Of a DNA stretch of 64,000 nt, positions 37,629 to 46,990 are shown in pieces. This DNA is from Aquimarina sp. Aq107 (GTDB lineage Bacteria > Bacteroidota > Bacteroidia > Flavobacteriales > Flavobacteriaceae). The position numbers and the translations under genes were made by a program. The notes under the pieces were generated by a model. That model did no database searches and was not told the origin of the DNA. It saw only the letters and a list, made by a program, of their open reading frames with translations. The stretch is from positions 1,824,501 to 1,888,500 of the forward strand of contig NZ_OX030782.1 of the NCBI RefSeq assembly GCF_943733665.1, in the 5' to 3' direction. Every line of letters begins with the position of its first letter. Position 1 is the stretch's first letter.

Positions 37629-38789
37629 ATGAAAGCAACAGGATTTAATAGAAGAAAATTTTTACAATTAGGCGGCACATTAGCAGTAGCAAGTACTATT
37701 TCGCCAATATCTTATGGAGCCACTTTATTAGACAAAAATGATTTAAAACCTTTAGGTAATGATGAGAATATTAGGTTGTTTTCTAATGAAAATCCTTATG
37801 GACCTTCTCAAAAAGTATTAGATGCTATTGCCAAAAATACTGATCGGGTAAATAGGTATGCATCGTTTCATTCGTATTCTACAGACACACTAAAAGAAAA
37901 AATAGCTGACATTAACGGAATTGAAAAAGACCAAGTGATTTTTGGCCATGGATCTTTTGAAATATTATGTATGCTAACCAGAACATTTGGACAGCAACAA
38001 GATGGTATTATAGTTCCTGCGACTACATTTAATGTTACTGCTGCTTTTGCTGATAGAATTTTTGATCATAAAGTAAAGAGAATACTACTTACTGATGGAA
38101 TGGATATTGATTTAGAAACTACTAAAAAAGCAATAACTAAGAACACAAAACTTGTATATATATGTAACCCAAATAATCCGACCGGAAAATCATTACCAGC
38201 GGCTAAGCTAGAATCTTTTTGTAAAGAATTAGCTACTACCAATTGTACTATTGCTATTGATGAGGCCTATATAGAATTAATGGAACCTTCAAGAAGACCA
38301 GATACTATTGAGCTATTAAAACAAAAATATAATGTATTGATTATTAGAACTTTTTCTAAAGCATTTGGTTTAGCTGGTTTACGAGTTGGATATGCAATGG
38401 GATTGCCCGAAACGATAGCAAAGTTGAATCATGATTCCTATACTTTTAGCGGATTGATCGGTAACCCTGGGATTGTAGCTGCAATAACTGCTTTAGACGA
38501 CACTGATTATGTAGATGAATATAGAAAAAAGAATGCAGAAGTAAGAACGTATATGGAAAGTCGCTTAAAAAAAATGGGCTTGAAATATTTAAAAAGTGAC
38601 ACTAACTTTATGTTGATAGAAGTAAAGGATGTTAAACGATTAAAAGAAGAATTGGTGTCATTTGGGATTGCCATTTTTCCGAGTGGAGGAAAACATTATC
38701 CAACTTGGGCAAGAATAAGTATCGGTACTTTGCAGGAGATGAAAATATTCTTTGATGCTATAAATACCATGAATTGGTTAACATCATAA
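37629..38789 (+). CDS. HisC-like aminotransferase with a Tat signal
   Basis: 386 residues. The start MKATGFNRRKFLQLGGTLAV carries a twin-arginine motif (NRRKFLQL) and a hydrophobic stretch ending PISYGA, so it should be exported folded with its cofactor. The rest is a fold-type I aminotransferase of the histidinol-phosphate type: RLFSNENPYGPS, IFGHGSFEIL, YICNPNNPTGKS, AIDEAYIEL, and the PLP lysine K244 in RTFSKAFGLAGLRVGY. An amino-acid substrate is likely; the periplasmic role is unknown. Located upstream of aroC but with its own gap of 143 bases. Confidence 0.85.
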   Translation: MKATGFNRRKFLQLGGTLAVASTISPISYGATLLDKNDLKPLGNDENIRLFSNENPYGPSQKVLDAIAKNTDRVNRYASFHSYSTDTLKEKIADINGIEKDQVIFGHGSFEILCMLTRTFGQQQDGIIVPATTFNVTAAFADRIFDHKVKRILLTDGMDIDLETTKKAITKNTKLVYICNPNNPTGKSLPAAKLESFCKELATTNCTIAIDEAYIELMEPSRRPDTIELLKQKYNVLIIRTFSKAFGLAGLRVGYAMGLPETIAKLNHDSYTFSGLIGNPGIVAAITALDDTDYVDEYRKKNAEVRTYMESRLKKMGLKYLKSDTNFMLIEVKDVKRLKEELVSFGIAIFPSGGKHYPTWARISIGTLQEMKIFFDAINTMNWLTS

Positions 38790-38908
38790 ATCAATAAAAA
38801 TATTCATTGTGTAATAAAAGAGTTTGAAATCTGAAAGAGTAACAATTTTTAAGAAGCAAATCGAGGTTTTTCTATCAAATTACTATGGCGTTTTTAAAGA
38901 TTAACAAG

Positions 38909-38916
38909 TACATTTG
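38909..38916 (+). promoter_or_regulatory. Promoter -7 element of aroC
   Basis: TACATTTG fits TAnnTTTG 16 bases before the aroC ATG. No good -33 box is seen. Confidence 0.4.
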
Positions 38917-38932
38917 TTAAAAATTGTTTTGA

Positions 38933-39997
38933 ATGGCAGGAAATACATTTGGAAACCTATTTAAGGTAACCACTTTTGGAGAATCTCATGGAGTAGCAAT
39001 TGGAGGAGTAATTGATGGATGTCCTTCTGGAGTAACTTTAGATCTAGAGGCGATACAAGCAGAATTAGATCGTCGTAAACCGGGTCAATCTGCTATTGTT
39101 ACGCAACGTAAAGAACCTGATACTGTAGAGTTTTATTCAGGAATATTTGAAGGTGTAACAACAGGAACTCCGATTGGTTTTGTGATTAAAAATGCTAACC
39201 AAAAATCTAAAGATTATTCGCATATAAAAGATTCGTATAGACCTTCTCATGCCGATTATACATATGATCAAAAATATGGTCTTCGGGATTATCGTGGAGG
39301 TGGACGTTCTTCTGCAAGAGAAACTGCTAGTAGAGTAGTAGCAGGTGCTATTGCAAAACAAGTACTTTCAGGAATTTCATTTAACGCATATGTAAGTGGA
39401 GTAGGATCAATAAAGTTAGATAAATCACATACGGAACTTGATTTTTCATTGACAGAAAGTAATATTGTTCGTTGTCCAGATCCCCAGAAAGCAGAGGAAA
39501 TGGAACAATATATTAAGCAAATTAGAAAGGAAGGAGATACAGTTGGTGGATTGGTCAGTTGTGCAATATCTGGTGTTCCAGTGGGATTAGGAGAGCCTGT
39601 TTTTGATAAGTTACATGCAGAATTAGGTAAGGCAATGTTATCCATTAATGCAGTAAAAGGATTTGAATATGGTAGTGGTTTTGCAGGAGCAGAGTTAAAA
39701 GGAAGCAATCATAACGATTTGTTTAATTCGGATGGTACTACCAAGACCAATCTTTCTGGAGGTATACAAGGTGGTATTTCTAACGGAATGGATATTTACT
39801 TTAATGTAGCTTTTAAGCCTGTAGCGACTATTATGCAGGATCAAGAAACTATTGATAAGGAAGGGAATGTTGTAAATATGCAAGGAAAAGGAAGACACGA
39901 TCCTTGTGTAGTACCTAGAGCAGTACCTATTGTAGAAGCAATGGCAGCCTTAGTCATCGTAGATTATTGGTTAATGAATCGTACGATCAAGAAGTAA
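38933..39997 (+). CDS. aroC: Chorismate synthase
   Basis: Last step of the shikimate pathway: 5-enolpyruvylshikimate 3-phosphate to chorismate, using reduced flavin. 354 residues, standard length. Signature motifs: [58 protein letters not shown], and [17 protein letters not shown]. Monocistronic, with its own terminator. Confidence 0.98.
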   Translation: MAGNTFGNLFKVTTFGESHGVAIGGVIDGCPSGVTLDLEAIQAELDRRKPGQSAIVTQRKEPDTVEFYSGIFEGVTTGTPIGFVIKNANQKSKDYSHIKDSYRPSHADYTYDQKYGLRDYRGGGRSSARETASRVVAGAIAKQVLSGISFNAYVSGVGSIKLDKSHTELDFSLTESNIVRCPDPQKAEEMEQYIKQIRKEGDTVGGLVSCAISGVPVGLGEPVFDKLHAELGKAMLSINAVKGFEYGSGFAGAELKGSNHNDLFNSDGTTKTNLSGGIQGGISNGMDIYFNVAFKPVATIMQDQETIDKEGNVVNMQGKGRHDPCVVPRAVPIVEAMAALVIVDYWLMNRTIKK

Positions 39998-40023
39998 GCT
40001 TTTAAAATATAAAGTTAATGTTG

Positions 40024-40053
40024 CGGTAATCTTAATAAGGTTACCGTTTTTTT
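40024..40053 (+). terminator. Terminator after aroC
   Basis: Stem CGGTAATC / GGTTACCG (one G-T pair), 7-base loop, seven-T tail. Confidence 0.85.
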
Positions 40054-40105
40054 GTTTTTAATTTATATCTTCGACTTCTTGTATTCAAAAAATTAGATAA
40101 TTCAC

Positions 40106-41428
40106 ATGAAGAAACTAGCATTGCATTGGCAAATAATGATCGGAATGATCGCTGGAATATTATTCGGGTTTTTAATGACACAGTTTTCCTGGGGGAAAGG
40201 ATTTACAGGAGATTGGATAGCTCCTTTAGGTACAATTTTCGTTAATTTATTAAAGTTAATAGCTGTTCCGTTAATTCTTGCTTCTTTAATAAAAGGTATT
40301 TCTGATTTAAAAGATATTTCTAAGTTTAAGAAAATAGGAGGAAGAACTATTGTAATCTATGTTCTGACTACTGTTATTGCGATTACTATAGGATTGTTAT
40401 TAGTTAATGTGATGAAACCTGGAGATGGAATTACTCCAGAAACTATAGAAAAATTAACCAACGAATATGCTAGCAGTTCTAAAATATCTGAACGTATTGC
40501 CGAGGCCGGAAGACAAAAAGAAAGTGGTCCTTTACAGTTTGTTATAGATATGGTTCCTCAGAACGCAGTAGCGGCTATGAGTAATAATAAACTGATGCTG
40601 CAAGTAATATTTTTCGCTATTTTCTTAGGGATTAGTATGTTACTTATTAAAGAAGAACAATCAGATCCTTTAAAAAAGTTTTTCGATAGTTTAAATGAGG
40701 TTGTTTTAAAAATGGTTGATTTAATTATGCTCACTGCTCCGTATGCTGTTTTTGCATTGTTGGCAAATGTGGTTGTTACTTCTGATGATCCAGATATATT
40801 ATTAGCTTTATTGAGATATGCAGGAGTTGTAGTATTTGGATTAGCGCTAATGATTGTATTTTATAGTATTTTGGTATCTGTAATTACCAAAAAATCTCCT
40901 TTATGGTTTTTAAAACAAATCAGTCCAGCGCAATTATTAGCATTTTCTACAAGCTCTAGTGCGGCGACATTACCGGTAACCATGGAAAGAGTAGAAGAGC
41001 ATATTGGTGTTGATAAAGAGGTATCTAGTTTTGTACTACCAGTTGGTGCTACTATTAATATGGATGGTACAAGTCTATATCAAGCAGTAGCTTCGGTATT
41101 TATTATGCAAGTGTTATGGCCAGAAGGGCTTACATTTAGCAACCAGATCACTATTGTATTAACAGCATTGTTAGCATCTATTGGTTCTGCAGCTGTTCCT
41201 GGAGCAGGAATGGTTATGTTGGTAATTGTATTAGAGGCAATTGGTTTCCCATCGGATAAACTTCCTATTGGTTTAGCCTTAATCTTTGCTGTAGATCGTC
41301 CATTAGATATGTTGAGAACTACTATTAATGTAACAGGAGATGCTACTGTTTCTATGATTGTTGCAAAATCTGTTGGTAAATTAGGAGATCCTAAGGTAAA
41401 AGATTGGGATGATCATTATCAGGGATAA
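40106..41428 (+). CDS. Dicarboxylate/amino acid:cation symporter
   Basis: 440 residues, DAACS (GltP/DctA/glutamate) family, inner membrane. Motifs: PLGTIFVNLLKLIAVPLILA near 48, the serine-rich hairpin FSTSSSAATLPVTM near 285, the ion site GATINMDGTSLYQAV near 315, and the second hairpin GSAAVPGAGMVML near 370. It takes up glutamate, aspartate or C4-dicarboxylates with H+ or Na+. A group II amino-acid decarboxylase follows 109 bases later on the same strand. Confidence 0.92.
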   Translation: MKKLALHWQIMIGMIAGILFGFLMTQFSWGKGFTGDWIAPLGTIFVNLLKLIAVPLILASLIKGISDLKDISKFKKIGGRTIVIYVLTTVIAITIGLLLVNVMKPGDGITPETIEKLTNEYASSSKISERIAEAGRQKESGPLQFVIDMVPQNAVAAMSNNKLMLQVIFFAIFLGISMLLIKEEQSDPLKKFFDSLNEVVLKMVDLIMLTAPYAVFALLANVVVTSDDPDILLALLRYAGVVVFGLALMIVFYSILVSVITKKSPLWFLKQISPAQLLAFSTSSSAATLPVTMERVEEHIGVDKEVSSFVLPVGATINMDGTSLYQAVASVFIMQVLWPEGLTFSNQITIVLTALLASIGSAAVPGAGMVMLVIVLEAIGFPSDKLPIGLALIFAVDRPLDMLRTTINVTGDATVSMIVAKSVGKLGDPKVKDWDDHYQG

Positions 41429-41537
41429 TAGAGAACTTTAGAATTTATTTGTTATACTTTTTCTAAAATTGAATGCTTTTTCTTATTAATAGAATTGGTA
41501 GTTTTACCTTTATTGAAAATTGAGCAATTAAGGTACT

Positions 41538-42983
41538 ATGAATGAAAATATATTCTTAGACGAATCATTAGAAAAAGTATATAATCCTTCAGATTTTAGA
41601 GAAATAGGTCATCAATTAGTTGATATGCTAGCTGACCACCTCGGTCAGGTACAATCGAATAGAGAACAATCTGTTATTAATTTTGAAGATCCAGAAAAAG
41701 AATTATCATATTGGAAAGAAGATATATCTTCTGATACTAGTATAATGGATTTTTATCAAAAAATTCTGGATAGATCTATTCATGTGCACCATCCAAGGTA
41801 TATGGGACATCAAGTAGCGGTACCTTCAGTAATAAGTAGTTTGTCTGGTTTAATGGTTGATGTTTTGAGCAATGGAACTGGAGTCTATGAAATGGGAATG
41901 GCTTCTAATTCATTAGAAAAAATAGTTACTGATTTTGTTGCAGATAAGATTGGATATGGAGCTAATTCGTCTGGTTTTCTTACTTCGGGTGGTACATTAG
42001 CTAATTTAACAGCTTTATTAGCTGCTCGAAAAGCAAAAGCACCAGGTTCGGTTTGGGAAGATGGACATAATCAGAAATTGGCGGTATTAGTTTCTGAAGA
42101 AGCACATTATTGTATCGACCGTGCAGCGAGAATATTGGGATTTGGGTCAGAAGGAATAATAAAAGTTCCTGCCGATGAAAATTTTAAGATAAATACTTCT
42201 TTATTAGAAGAGTATTTAAAAAAGGCAAAAAATAAAGGATTAACTGTTATTGCACTTGTTGGATGTGCTTCTTCTACATCTACAGGTTCTTATGATAACT
42301 TAGATGAATTAACATCTTTTGCTTCAGAACATAATTTATGGTTTCATATAGATGGAGCACATGGTGGAGGAGTTGTTTTTTCAAAAAAGTATAAACATTT
42401 AGCAAATGGTATTGAAAAAGCGGATTCGGTTGTGATAGATTTTCATAAAATGTTACTAACTCCATCCCTAAATACAGCATTAATTTTTAAAGAAAGTCAA
42501 GATTCTTATAGAACTTTTGAACAGAAAGCGCAATATCTTTGGGATTCTCAGCAATCAAGGGAATGGTATAATTCTGGTAAAAGAACTTTTGAATGCACAA
42601 AACTAATGATGTCACTAAAAGTGTATTCTAATATTAGAATGTATGGGAATGACATATTCGAAAAGAATATAGATCGATTATATGATTTAGGAAAAGCATT
42701 TTCTAGAATCATAGAGAATAGAGAAGGGTTTGAGTTATTAATTCATCCTGAAGCAAATATTGTGAATTTTAGATATACTAATATATCAGAGAATGATCTT
42801 AATTCGTTCAACTCTAAAATAAGAGAAGAACTGATTTTATCTGGTAAATTCTATATCGTAAAAACAATGATAGGAGAGGATCGTTATCTAAGAACTTCAA
42901 TAATGAATCCTCTTACTACTGAAGTAGATTTTAATGCTTTGTTAGATGAAATAGAAAAAATTGCTAATCCTATCCTTGGTTAA
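41538..42983 (+). CDS. Group II PLP-dependent amino-acid decarboxylase
   Basis: 481 residues, pyridoxal-dependent decarboxylase family (glutamate, 2,4-diaminobutyrate, aromatic amino acids). Features: HPRYMGHQVAVPSVISSLSG near 85, GFLTSGGTLANLTALLAARK near 145, the cofactor aspartate WFHIDGAHGGG near 270, and the Schiff-base lysine K304 in VIDFHKMLL. Some annotated relatives are L-2,4-diaminobutyrate decarboxylases, but I cannot fix the substrate. It lies beside an amino-acid symporter, so uptake and decarboxylation may be linked. Confidence 0.88.
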   Translation: MNENIFLDESLEKVYNPSDFREIGHQLVDMLADHLGQVQSNREQSVINFEDPEKELSYWKEDISSDTSIMDFYQKILDRSIHVHHPRYMGHQVAVPSVISSLSGLMVDVLSNGTGVYEMGMASNSLEKIVTDFVADKIGYGANSSGFLTSGGTLANLTALLAARKAKAPGSVWEDGHNQKLAVLVSEEAHYCIDRAARILGFGSEGIIKVPADENFKINTSLLEEYLKKAKNKGLTVIALVGCASSTSTGSYDNLDELTSFASEHNLWFHIDGAHGGGVVFSKKYKHLANGIEKADSVVIDFHKMLLTPSLNTALIFKESQDSYRTFEQKAQYLWDSQQSREWYNSGKRTFECTKLMMSLKVYSNIRMYGNDIFEKNIDRLYDLGKAFSRIIENREGFELLIHPEANIVNFRYTNISENDLNSFNSKIREELILSGKFYIVKTMIGEDRYLRTSIMNPLTTEVDFNALLDEIEKIANPILG

Positions 42984-43104
42984 CTTATTACTCTTAAGAC
43001 GCAACCAATTTATAAGTATTTCATCTATTAATAGAATTAACTAATTGATAACCGGGTATAAATTTTTAGTTTTTTCACTTTTAATAAACTAAAAAAATAA
43101 ACAG

Positions 43105-43500
43105 ATGAGACACTTTTGTATTGTATTGCTTTCGATTATCCTATTCAGTTGTAGTAATGATGATGATAATAATGCCCAGTCATCAACAATTGCAGGAGCT
43201 TGGAACCTGGTTAAGGTTTCTGGTGGAGTTACAGGAGTGGATGAGGATATAGAAAAAGGCCTTATTGTATGGGATTTTAATGAAACTACAGGAATGGTAA
43301 CTATTAATAATACGATTACTGATTCATCTTTTAATGTATTATTAGATTCAGGAACTTATACTTATAGTATTTCTGCTCCGGCGGATGCTGATATTCTTAT
43401 TGTTAATGAAATAGTTTTAGGAGGTATTAATTTAGAAAATACATCATTTACCGTAGAAGAAACATTTGAAGATGGTTTTTCATTTCGTTTTGAGAGATAA
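43105..43500 (+). CDS. Small lipocalin-like lipoprotein
   Basis: 131 residues. Leader MRHFCIVLLSIILFSC with lipobox ending at C16 and the acidic SNDDDNN tag typical of surface-exposed flavobacterial lipoproteins. The mature part opens IAGAWNLVKVSGG, a lipocalin-like GxW start, with beta-rich sequence to the end. Function unknown. The 49665 gene has the same design. Confidence 0.75.
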   Translation: MRHFCIVLLSIILFSCSNDDDNNAQSSTIAGAWNLVKVSGGVTGVDEDIEKGLIVWDFNETTGMVTINNTITDSSFNVLLDSGTYTYSISAPADADILIVNEIVLGGINLENTSFTVEETFEDGFSFRFER

Positions 43501-43522
43501 AAATCTTTACCTTTATGAAACA

Positions 43523-43554
43523 AAAAGGGTTAGAGGTTAACCCTTTTGTTTTTT
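43523..43554. terminator. Bidirectional terminator
   Basis: Stem AAAAGGGTTA / TAACCCTTTT with a 5-base loop and a T-rich tail on both strands. It lies between convergent genes and overlaps the stop codon (43530-43532) of the DUF4139 gene. Confidence 0.85.
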
Positions 43555-45394
43555 GGATATTTTAGTTCGTAAGAAAATTGTTTTTCTAATTGTGTTTTGG
43601 GTTGGATAGTTAATTTCCATTTCATAATTCCTGTTTTAGCATCATAATTAGCATCATTTGTTTTAATATTATCTACTTTGATTTCTTTATTCTGAGATAT
43701 AGGAATTCGATCTTCTAGAATTAAATGAATTGAGTTTTGTTTACTGTTTTTTAATTGTATAGAGTACCCAAGATCTACAACTCTATTATTTCCATAAAAG
43801 GATTTTCTTTTAAATTTTTTTAAAGGCTTTCGTTTTACAATAATGTTTGGATCAGTTCCCAGTGAGATCATTAAACTATCTGTAGTTGCATGTGGATCAA
43901 TGTTTGTTTTTCCGGCATAACTACCTTCAAAATATATGTTTGCTTCTCCTTCTAATAAGTCAAATTGTTCCCAGTTACCTAATTTGGCAGTTAAAAATAC
44001 ATTCTCATTTAATTCTGGAGCTACATAATAACTATAAGTTGCATCCATATCAAAATTATCAATCTCTAGAGTTGTTATATCTGTATTAGATTTGATAGTA
44101 TATTTCTTTTTAATTACAAATCGGGTAGTGGTGATTCCTTCTTGTTTAGAATCGACAGTAAGATTATAAGATTCTTTTTTTCTTTTTGGTTTGCTACGTG
44201 AAGCTTTTCTATATCCTGATGAACTGGCGTATCCAGTGATAACAACTTCTTCTAACGAGTGGTCATCTTCTTCTAAATTTATATTCATTATAGAACTTCC
44301 AATTTTTACTTCTTCTGTAGCAAAACCAATGTATGAAAATGTTAATTGTTTTCCTTGTTGAATATTGATGGTATATCTACCATCAAAATCTGTAGATGTA
44401 CCATTATTTGTTCCTTTTTCTATTACATTAACACCAGCGGTAGTCCTTTATGATCAGTAACAATTCCGCTAACAGTTTTTATATTTGGATTATAGGCAGA
44501 AGAATATCTATTTATCCCACTTCTCCTTTTATAACTACCATAACCGAAGTTTAAATATCTTGTTGTAAGGTCTGGTTTTATGTTATTAGTTGTTGGGTCT
44601 CCAGTCGATAAGATAACTTTTGTTTTGTTCCAATCTGTTCCTGTTTTTTGATAAACGTTAGCCTTATAGGTTATTTCTAACGGAGTATCCGTACTTTTTG
44701 ATTTGATATCATATAAAGGAAACCATCCAGCATCCGTTACGTTATAATTAAATTTCAACTCAAGATTTGTAACAGATGGAACGTCTATTTTTATTTTGAT
44801 TTCTCCTCTTTCTTCTTTTGTATTATCACTGAGTTTATCTATTTGATTTATTATTTTACTAATATCATCTTGTAGTTTATTTTTTTTCTGATTGATGACG
44901 TATGTTTCATTTTGTATAGCGACTGATCTTTTTCTGTAATAAGTAGAGATTTGTTTTACTTTATCTAATGAAAGGTCCGTTTGATCACTTCCGATACGTT
45001 GATTATTCTCTAACACTTTCATTTCATGATTAAATCCAGAGAGTACATTTTCTAATTTATTTTTTTGAAATAAGAGTAATTCTAGTTGATTTTCTAAAGA
45101 TTCTAACTCTTCGGAGTTTTTTTTCTTTTCTAGATAGTTAATTCCATAATTTATTGATAAAATAGAAGCGTTTTTTAGTCCTGAGATTTGGATGCTGTTT
45201 TCATCTATTTTATTAGAAAGATCATAAAATATGATTTCGTTTACTCCTGGAACTAGATCCGTGATAGCAGTTCTTTGTATTCTTGCACCCGATAGATAAA
45301 CGGTAACTTCTCTTATTGTAGATGATATTCTTTTTTCATCATTACCAAAAATGATAGTAGGTAGTAATACTAGAAGTAAAGTAAAGGTTCTCAT
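43530..45394 (-). pseudogene. DUF4139/MuiA-like secreted protein, broken by one frameshift
   Basis: The first frame (45394 to 44423, 323 residues) has a signal peptide, a DUF4140-type start (ISSTIREVTVYLSGARIQR), a coiled coil (about 90-200) and the DUF4139 start (DAGWFPLYDIKSKSTDTPLE). It then enters a carboxypeptidase-regulatory insert, VSGIVTDHKGLPL, and stops at LM. Reading on one frame over from 44445 gives GVNVIEKGTNNGTSTDFDGR and YIGFATEEVKIG, then EEVVITGY and the rest of DUF4139 to 43530. So one gene of about 620 residues has lost one base (or four) at CCGCTGGTG, with no homopolymer. Either a real mutation or an assembly error. Confidence 0.8.
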
Positions 45395-45469
45395 AGTTGT
45401 ATGTTGTTTTAGATTTTAAACGAAAATATAATTGTAGTGCATAAGAATAAATAGGTATTGAGTGAAGTG

Positions 45470-45580
45470 TACATTTGATCGAGTAAATCCTTCTATGTTT
45501 TTAGTTTTTATCCTCTAAAAAATAAAAAGAGACATGAGATTTCACTAAAATTAAAAGAGCTATACAATAGCTCTTTTTTT
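45470..45580 (+). ncRNA. Candidate small RNA (promoter box plus terminator, no ORF)
   Basis: TACATTTG at 45470-45477 fits the -7 box, and a strong terminator ends at 45580, leaving a transcript of about 95 bases with no frame longer than seven codons. The flanking DUF4139 gene reads away from it. A weak point is the lack of a -33 box. Inference only. Confidence 0.35.
45553..45580 (+). terminator. Orphan terminator hairpin
   Basis: Stem AAAAGAGCTAT / ATAGCTCTTTT with loop ACA and a T run. No annotated plus-strand gene ends here, hence the candidate small RNA. Confidence 0.85.
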
Positions 45581-45725
45581 ATAATTTTATATTAATGCTA
45601 TATCTCTTGATTTAGAAATACAGTTGTAAGTAACTGTTTATTAGTTTGTTGCTGCGTACTTACGGTTATTGAATATTAAAAAAGGGGGAAAACCCCTATA
45701 TGATTTTTAGCTAAAGTCCCCTTAA

Positions 45726-45752
45726 TTTGTGCGATAGATAAGTATACTTTTG
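45726..45752 (+). promoter_or_regulatory. Promoter of small membrane-protein gene 1
   Basis: TTTG at 45726-45729 and TACTTTTG at 45745-45752 with a 15-base spacer, slightly short of the usual 17-23. A similar string, TACTTTTAAACC, lies upstream of the second copy near 46281, as expected if the promoter was duplicated with the gene. Just upstream, GGGG/CCCC around 45682-45696 can form a small hairpin. Confidence 0.5.
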
Positions 45753-45787
45753 AACCACACATATTAATAAACTTAAAAAGACTCATT

Positions 45788-45964
45788 ATGAAACGGCTTT
45801 TTCTACCAGTAGCTTTGATCTCATTTGCAGTAATATGCCTAAGTATAGTGCATATTGATAATGTAAACAAGCTTGATAAAGAATATAATCAGCTAAGAGA
45901 GAAACACCAAATTGATGATAATTCTGATGTCGATACAACGATAGAGGAATTTGATGTAAAATGA
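45788..45964 (+). CDS. 58-residue single-pass membrane protein, copy 1
   Basis: Frame MKRLFLPVALISFAVICLSI, then VHIDNVNKLDKEYNQLREKH and an acidic end. One hydrophobic segment with a short charged outer or inner tail. Recognised as real because the 46353 gene encodes the same pattern (MK-L-LPV-LI-F, VHIDN-N-L-KE). An ORF on the opposite strand is a shadow. No known family. Confidence 0.65.
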   Translation: MKRLFLPVALISFAVICLSIVHIDNVNKLDKEYNQLREKHQIDDNSDVDTTIEEFDVK

Positions 45965-46017
45965 AGAGAAGGAAAGGATACGTTACAAACTAATAAACAA
46001 GAGGGAACTATTACTTC

Positions 46018-46235
46018 TGAACTGAAGGAATAAAAAGGAAAACAAAAAAAGTAACGGATAACCACCAATGAACTGTCTTATCTATTTATAGTAAGGCAGT
46101 TTTTTTATGCCATATACCTTTGATTTTATCGTTAGGTCTAGGGTAAATTCTTATTTAAATGATGTTTGTTCGATGCTTCTAAAAACGTTTTTTTTGATAA
46201 GTACAATCACTACAATAACGAATTCTAATTGAATC
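46018..46235 (-). pseudogene. Decayed DUF393 (DCC-type) gene remnant
   Basis: The minus strand aligns to the intact DUF393 gene at 46516-46926. A 20-base exact match (46048-46067 against 46659-46678) encodes GGYPLL. Upstream, remnant HKKTALL-stop-IDK matches HKSTAALQIAK, and further up TTATCAAAA, GTTTTTAGA and GCATCG match the intact gene in the same order with gaps. Stops and indels break it. Together with the two small membrane-protein copies it shows a tandem duplication whose first DUF393 copy was lost. Confidence 0.7.
46072..46107 (+). terminator. Terminator after small membrane protein 1
   Basis: Stem ACTGTCTTA / TAAGGCAGT (one G-T pair), 11-base loop, seven T. It sits in the DUF393 remnant at the position where the intact gene has a coding hairpin (CAGCCGCT / AGCGGCTG), so the terminator seems to have grown out of former coding sequence. 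Confidence 0.75.
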
Positions 46236-46352
46236 ACTACGAATTCTAAAAGACGAAGGTGAGTAGGGTGCAAACATGATTACTTTTAAACCGTAATTAA
46301 AGGATGGTCTTTTTTTGCTCCCAAGTTATTTTAATCCCAAAATAAAATAGAT

Positions 46353-46490
46353 ATGAAGCAATTGTTATTACCGGTAGTTCTTATATGTTTTACAATATTC
46401 TGTTTAGGATTTGTGCATATTGACAATATGAATGAACTGGCTAAAGAAAAGAGTGAATTAAAAAAAATCGAGAATCAAGAAATACTTTGA
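46353..46490 (+). CDS. 45-residue single-pass membrane protein, copy 2
   Basis: MKQLLLPVVLICFTIFCLGF then VHIDNMNELAKEKSELKKIE. One hydrophobic segment and a short charged tail, paralogous to the 45788 gene but without its acidic end. It converges on the intact DUF393 gene, 25 bases away. Too short for automatic calling; supported by the paralogue and by conserved VHIDN. Confidence 0.65.
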   Translation: MKQLLLPVVLICFTIFCLGFVHIDNMNELAKEKSELKKIENQEIL

Positions 46491-46515
46491 TTTTCTATAC
46501 TATATTTTAACCGAT

Positions 46516-46926
46516 TTAATCAATAAATAGGGCTTTAAGTTCTGGAGTTGGAATTACACAATTATCTCTTTTGCCAAACCATTTATATCTGTTTTTAGCA
46601 ATAATATCATAAAACCAATCTCTTAGAATCTTCGGAAAGATAAGAAAAACAGAAAGTAACGGATAACCACCAGACAGCCGCTTTGCAATTTGTAGAGCGG
46701 CTGTTGATTTATGATAATATGCTACAGATGGTTCAATAAGTAGAATAGTATCTAATTTTGACGTATCTACACCAATTTCTGAAGCTAATTTTTTACCTAT
46801 ATCACTTTGTAACGATGCATATCTAAAAACATCATTCTTATCTCTTTTGATAATGAAATTAACAGCACCATTACATAAGTTACAAACACCATCAAATAGT
46901 ATAATCTTTTTCCCTTCAAAATTCAT
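46516..46926 (-). CDS. DUF393 / DCC-family thiol-disulfide oxidoreductase-like protein
   Basis: 136 residues. Starts with IILFDGVCNLCNGAVNFII, where CNLC-type cysteines follow DGVC, then FRYASLQSDIGKKL, YYHKSTAALQIAKRLSGGYP, and ends RYKWFGKRDNC. This is the DUF393 family (YuxK-like), thioredoxin-fold in prediction; biochemical role unknown. Minus-strand TATCTTTG at 46931-46938 lies only 4 bases before the ATG, so the mRNA may be nearly leaderless. A decayed copy lies 300 bases to the left. Confidence 0.9.
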   Translation of the reverse strand: MNFEGKKIILFDGVCNLCNGAVNFIIKRDKNDVFRYASLQSDIGKKLASEIGVDTSKLDTILLIEPSVAYYHKSTAALQIAKRLSGGYPLLSVFLIFPKILRDWFYDIIAKNRYKWFGKRDNCVIPTPELKALFID

Positions 46927-46990
46927 ACTACAAAGATAAGCACCAAATATGACTTCTTACTATGGATTATAATTTCATTAAGAATCTGAC

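Noticed and set aside
45676-45870. Minus-strand 64-codon frame.
   Set aside because: It is the shadow of the plus-strand small membrane-protein gene, which has a paralogue nearby.
46048-46067. A 20-base stretch perfectly complementary to the DUF393 mRNA, just before a terminator, looked like an antisense small RNA.
   Set aside because: Further matching blocks on both sides, in the same order as in the intact gene, show that it is the remnant of a duplicated DUF393 gene. A secondary regulatory role is not excluded.
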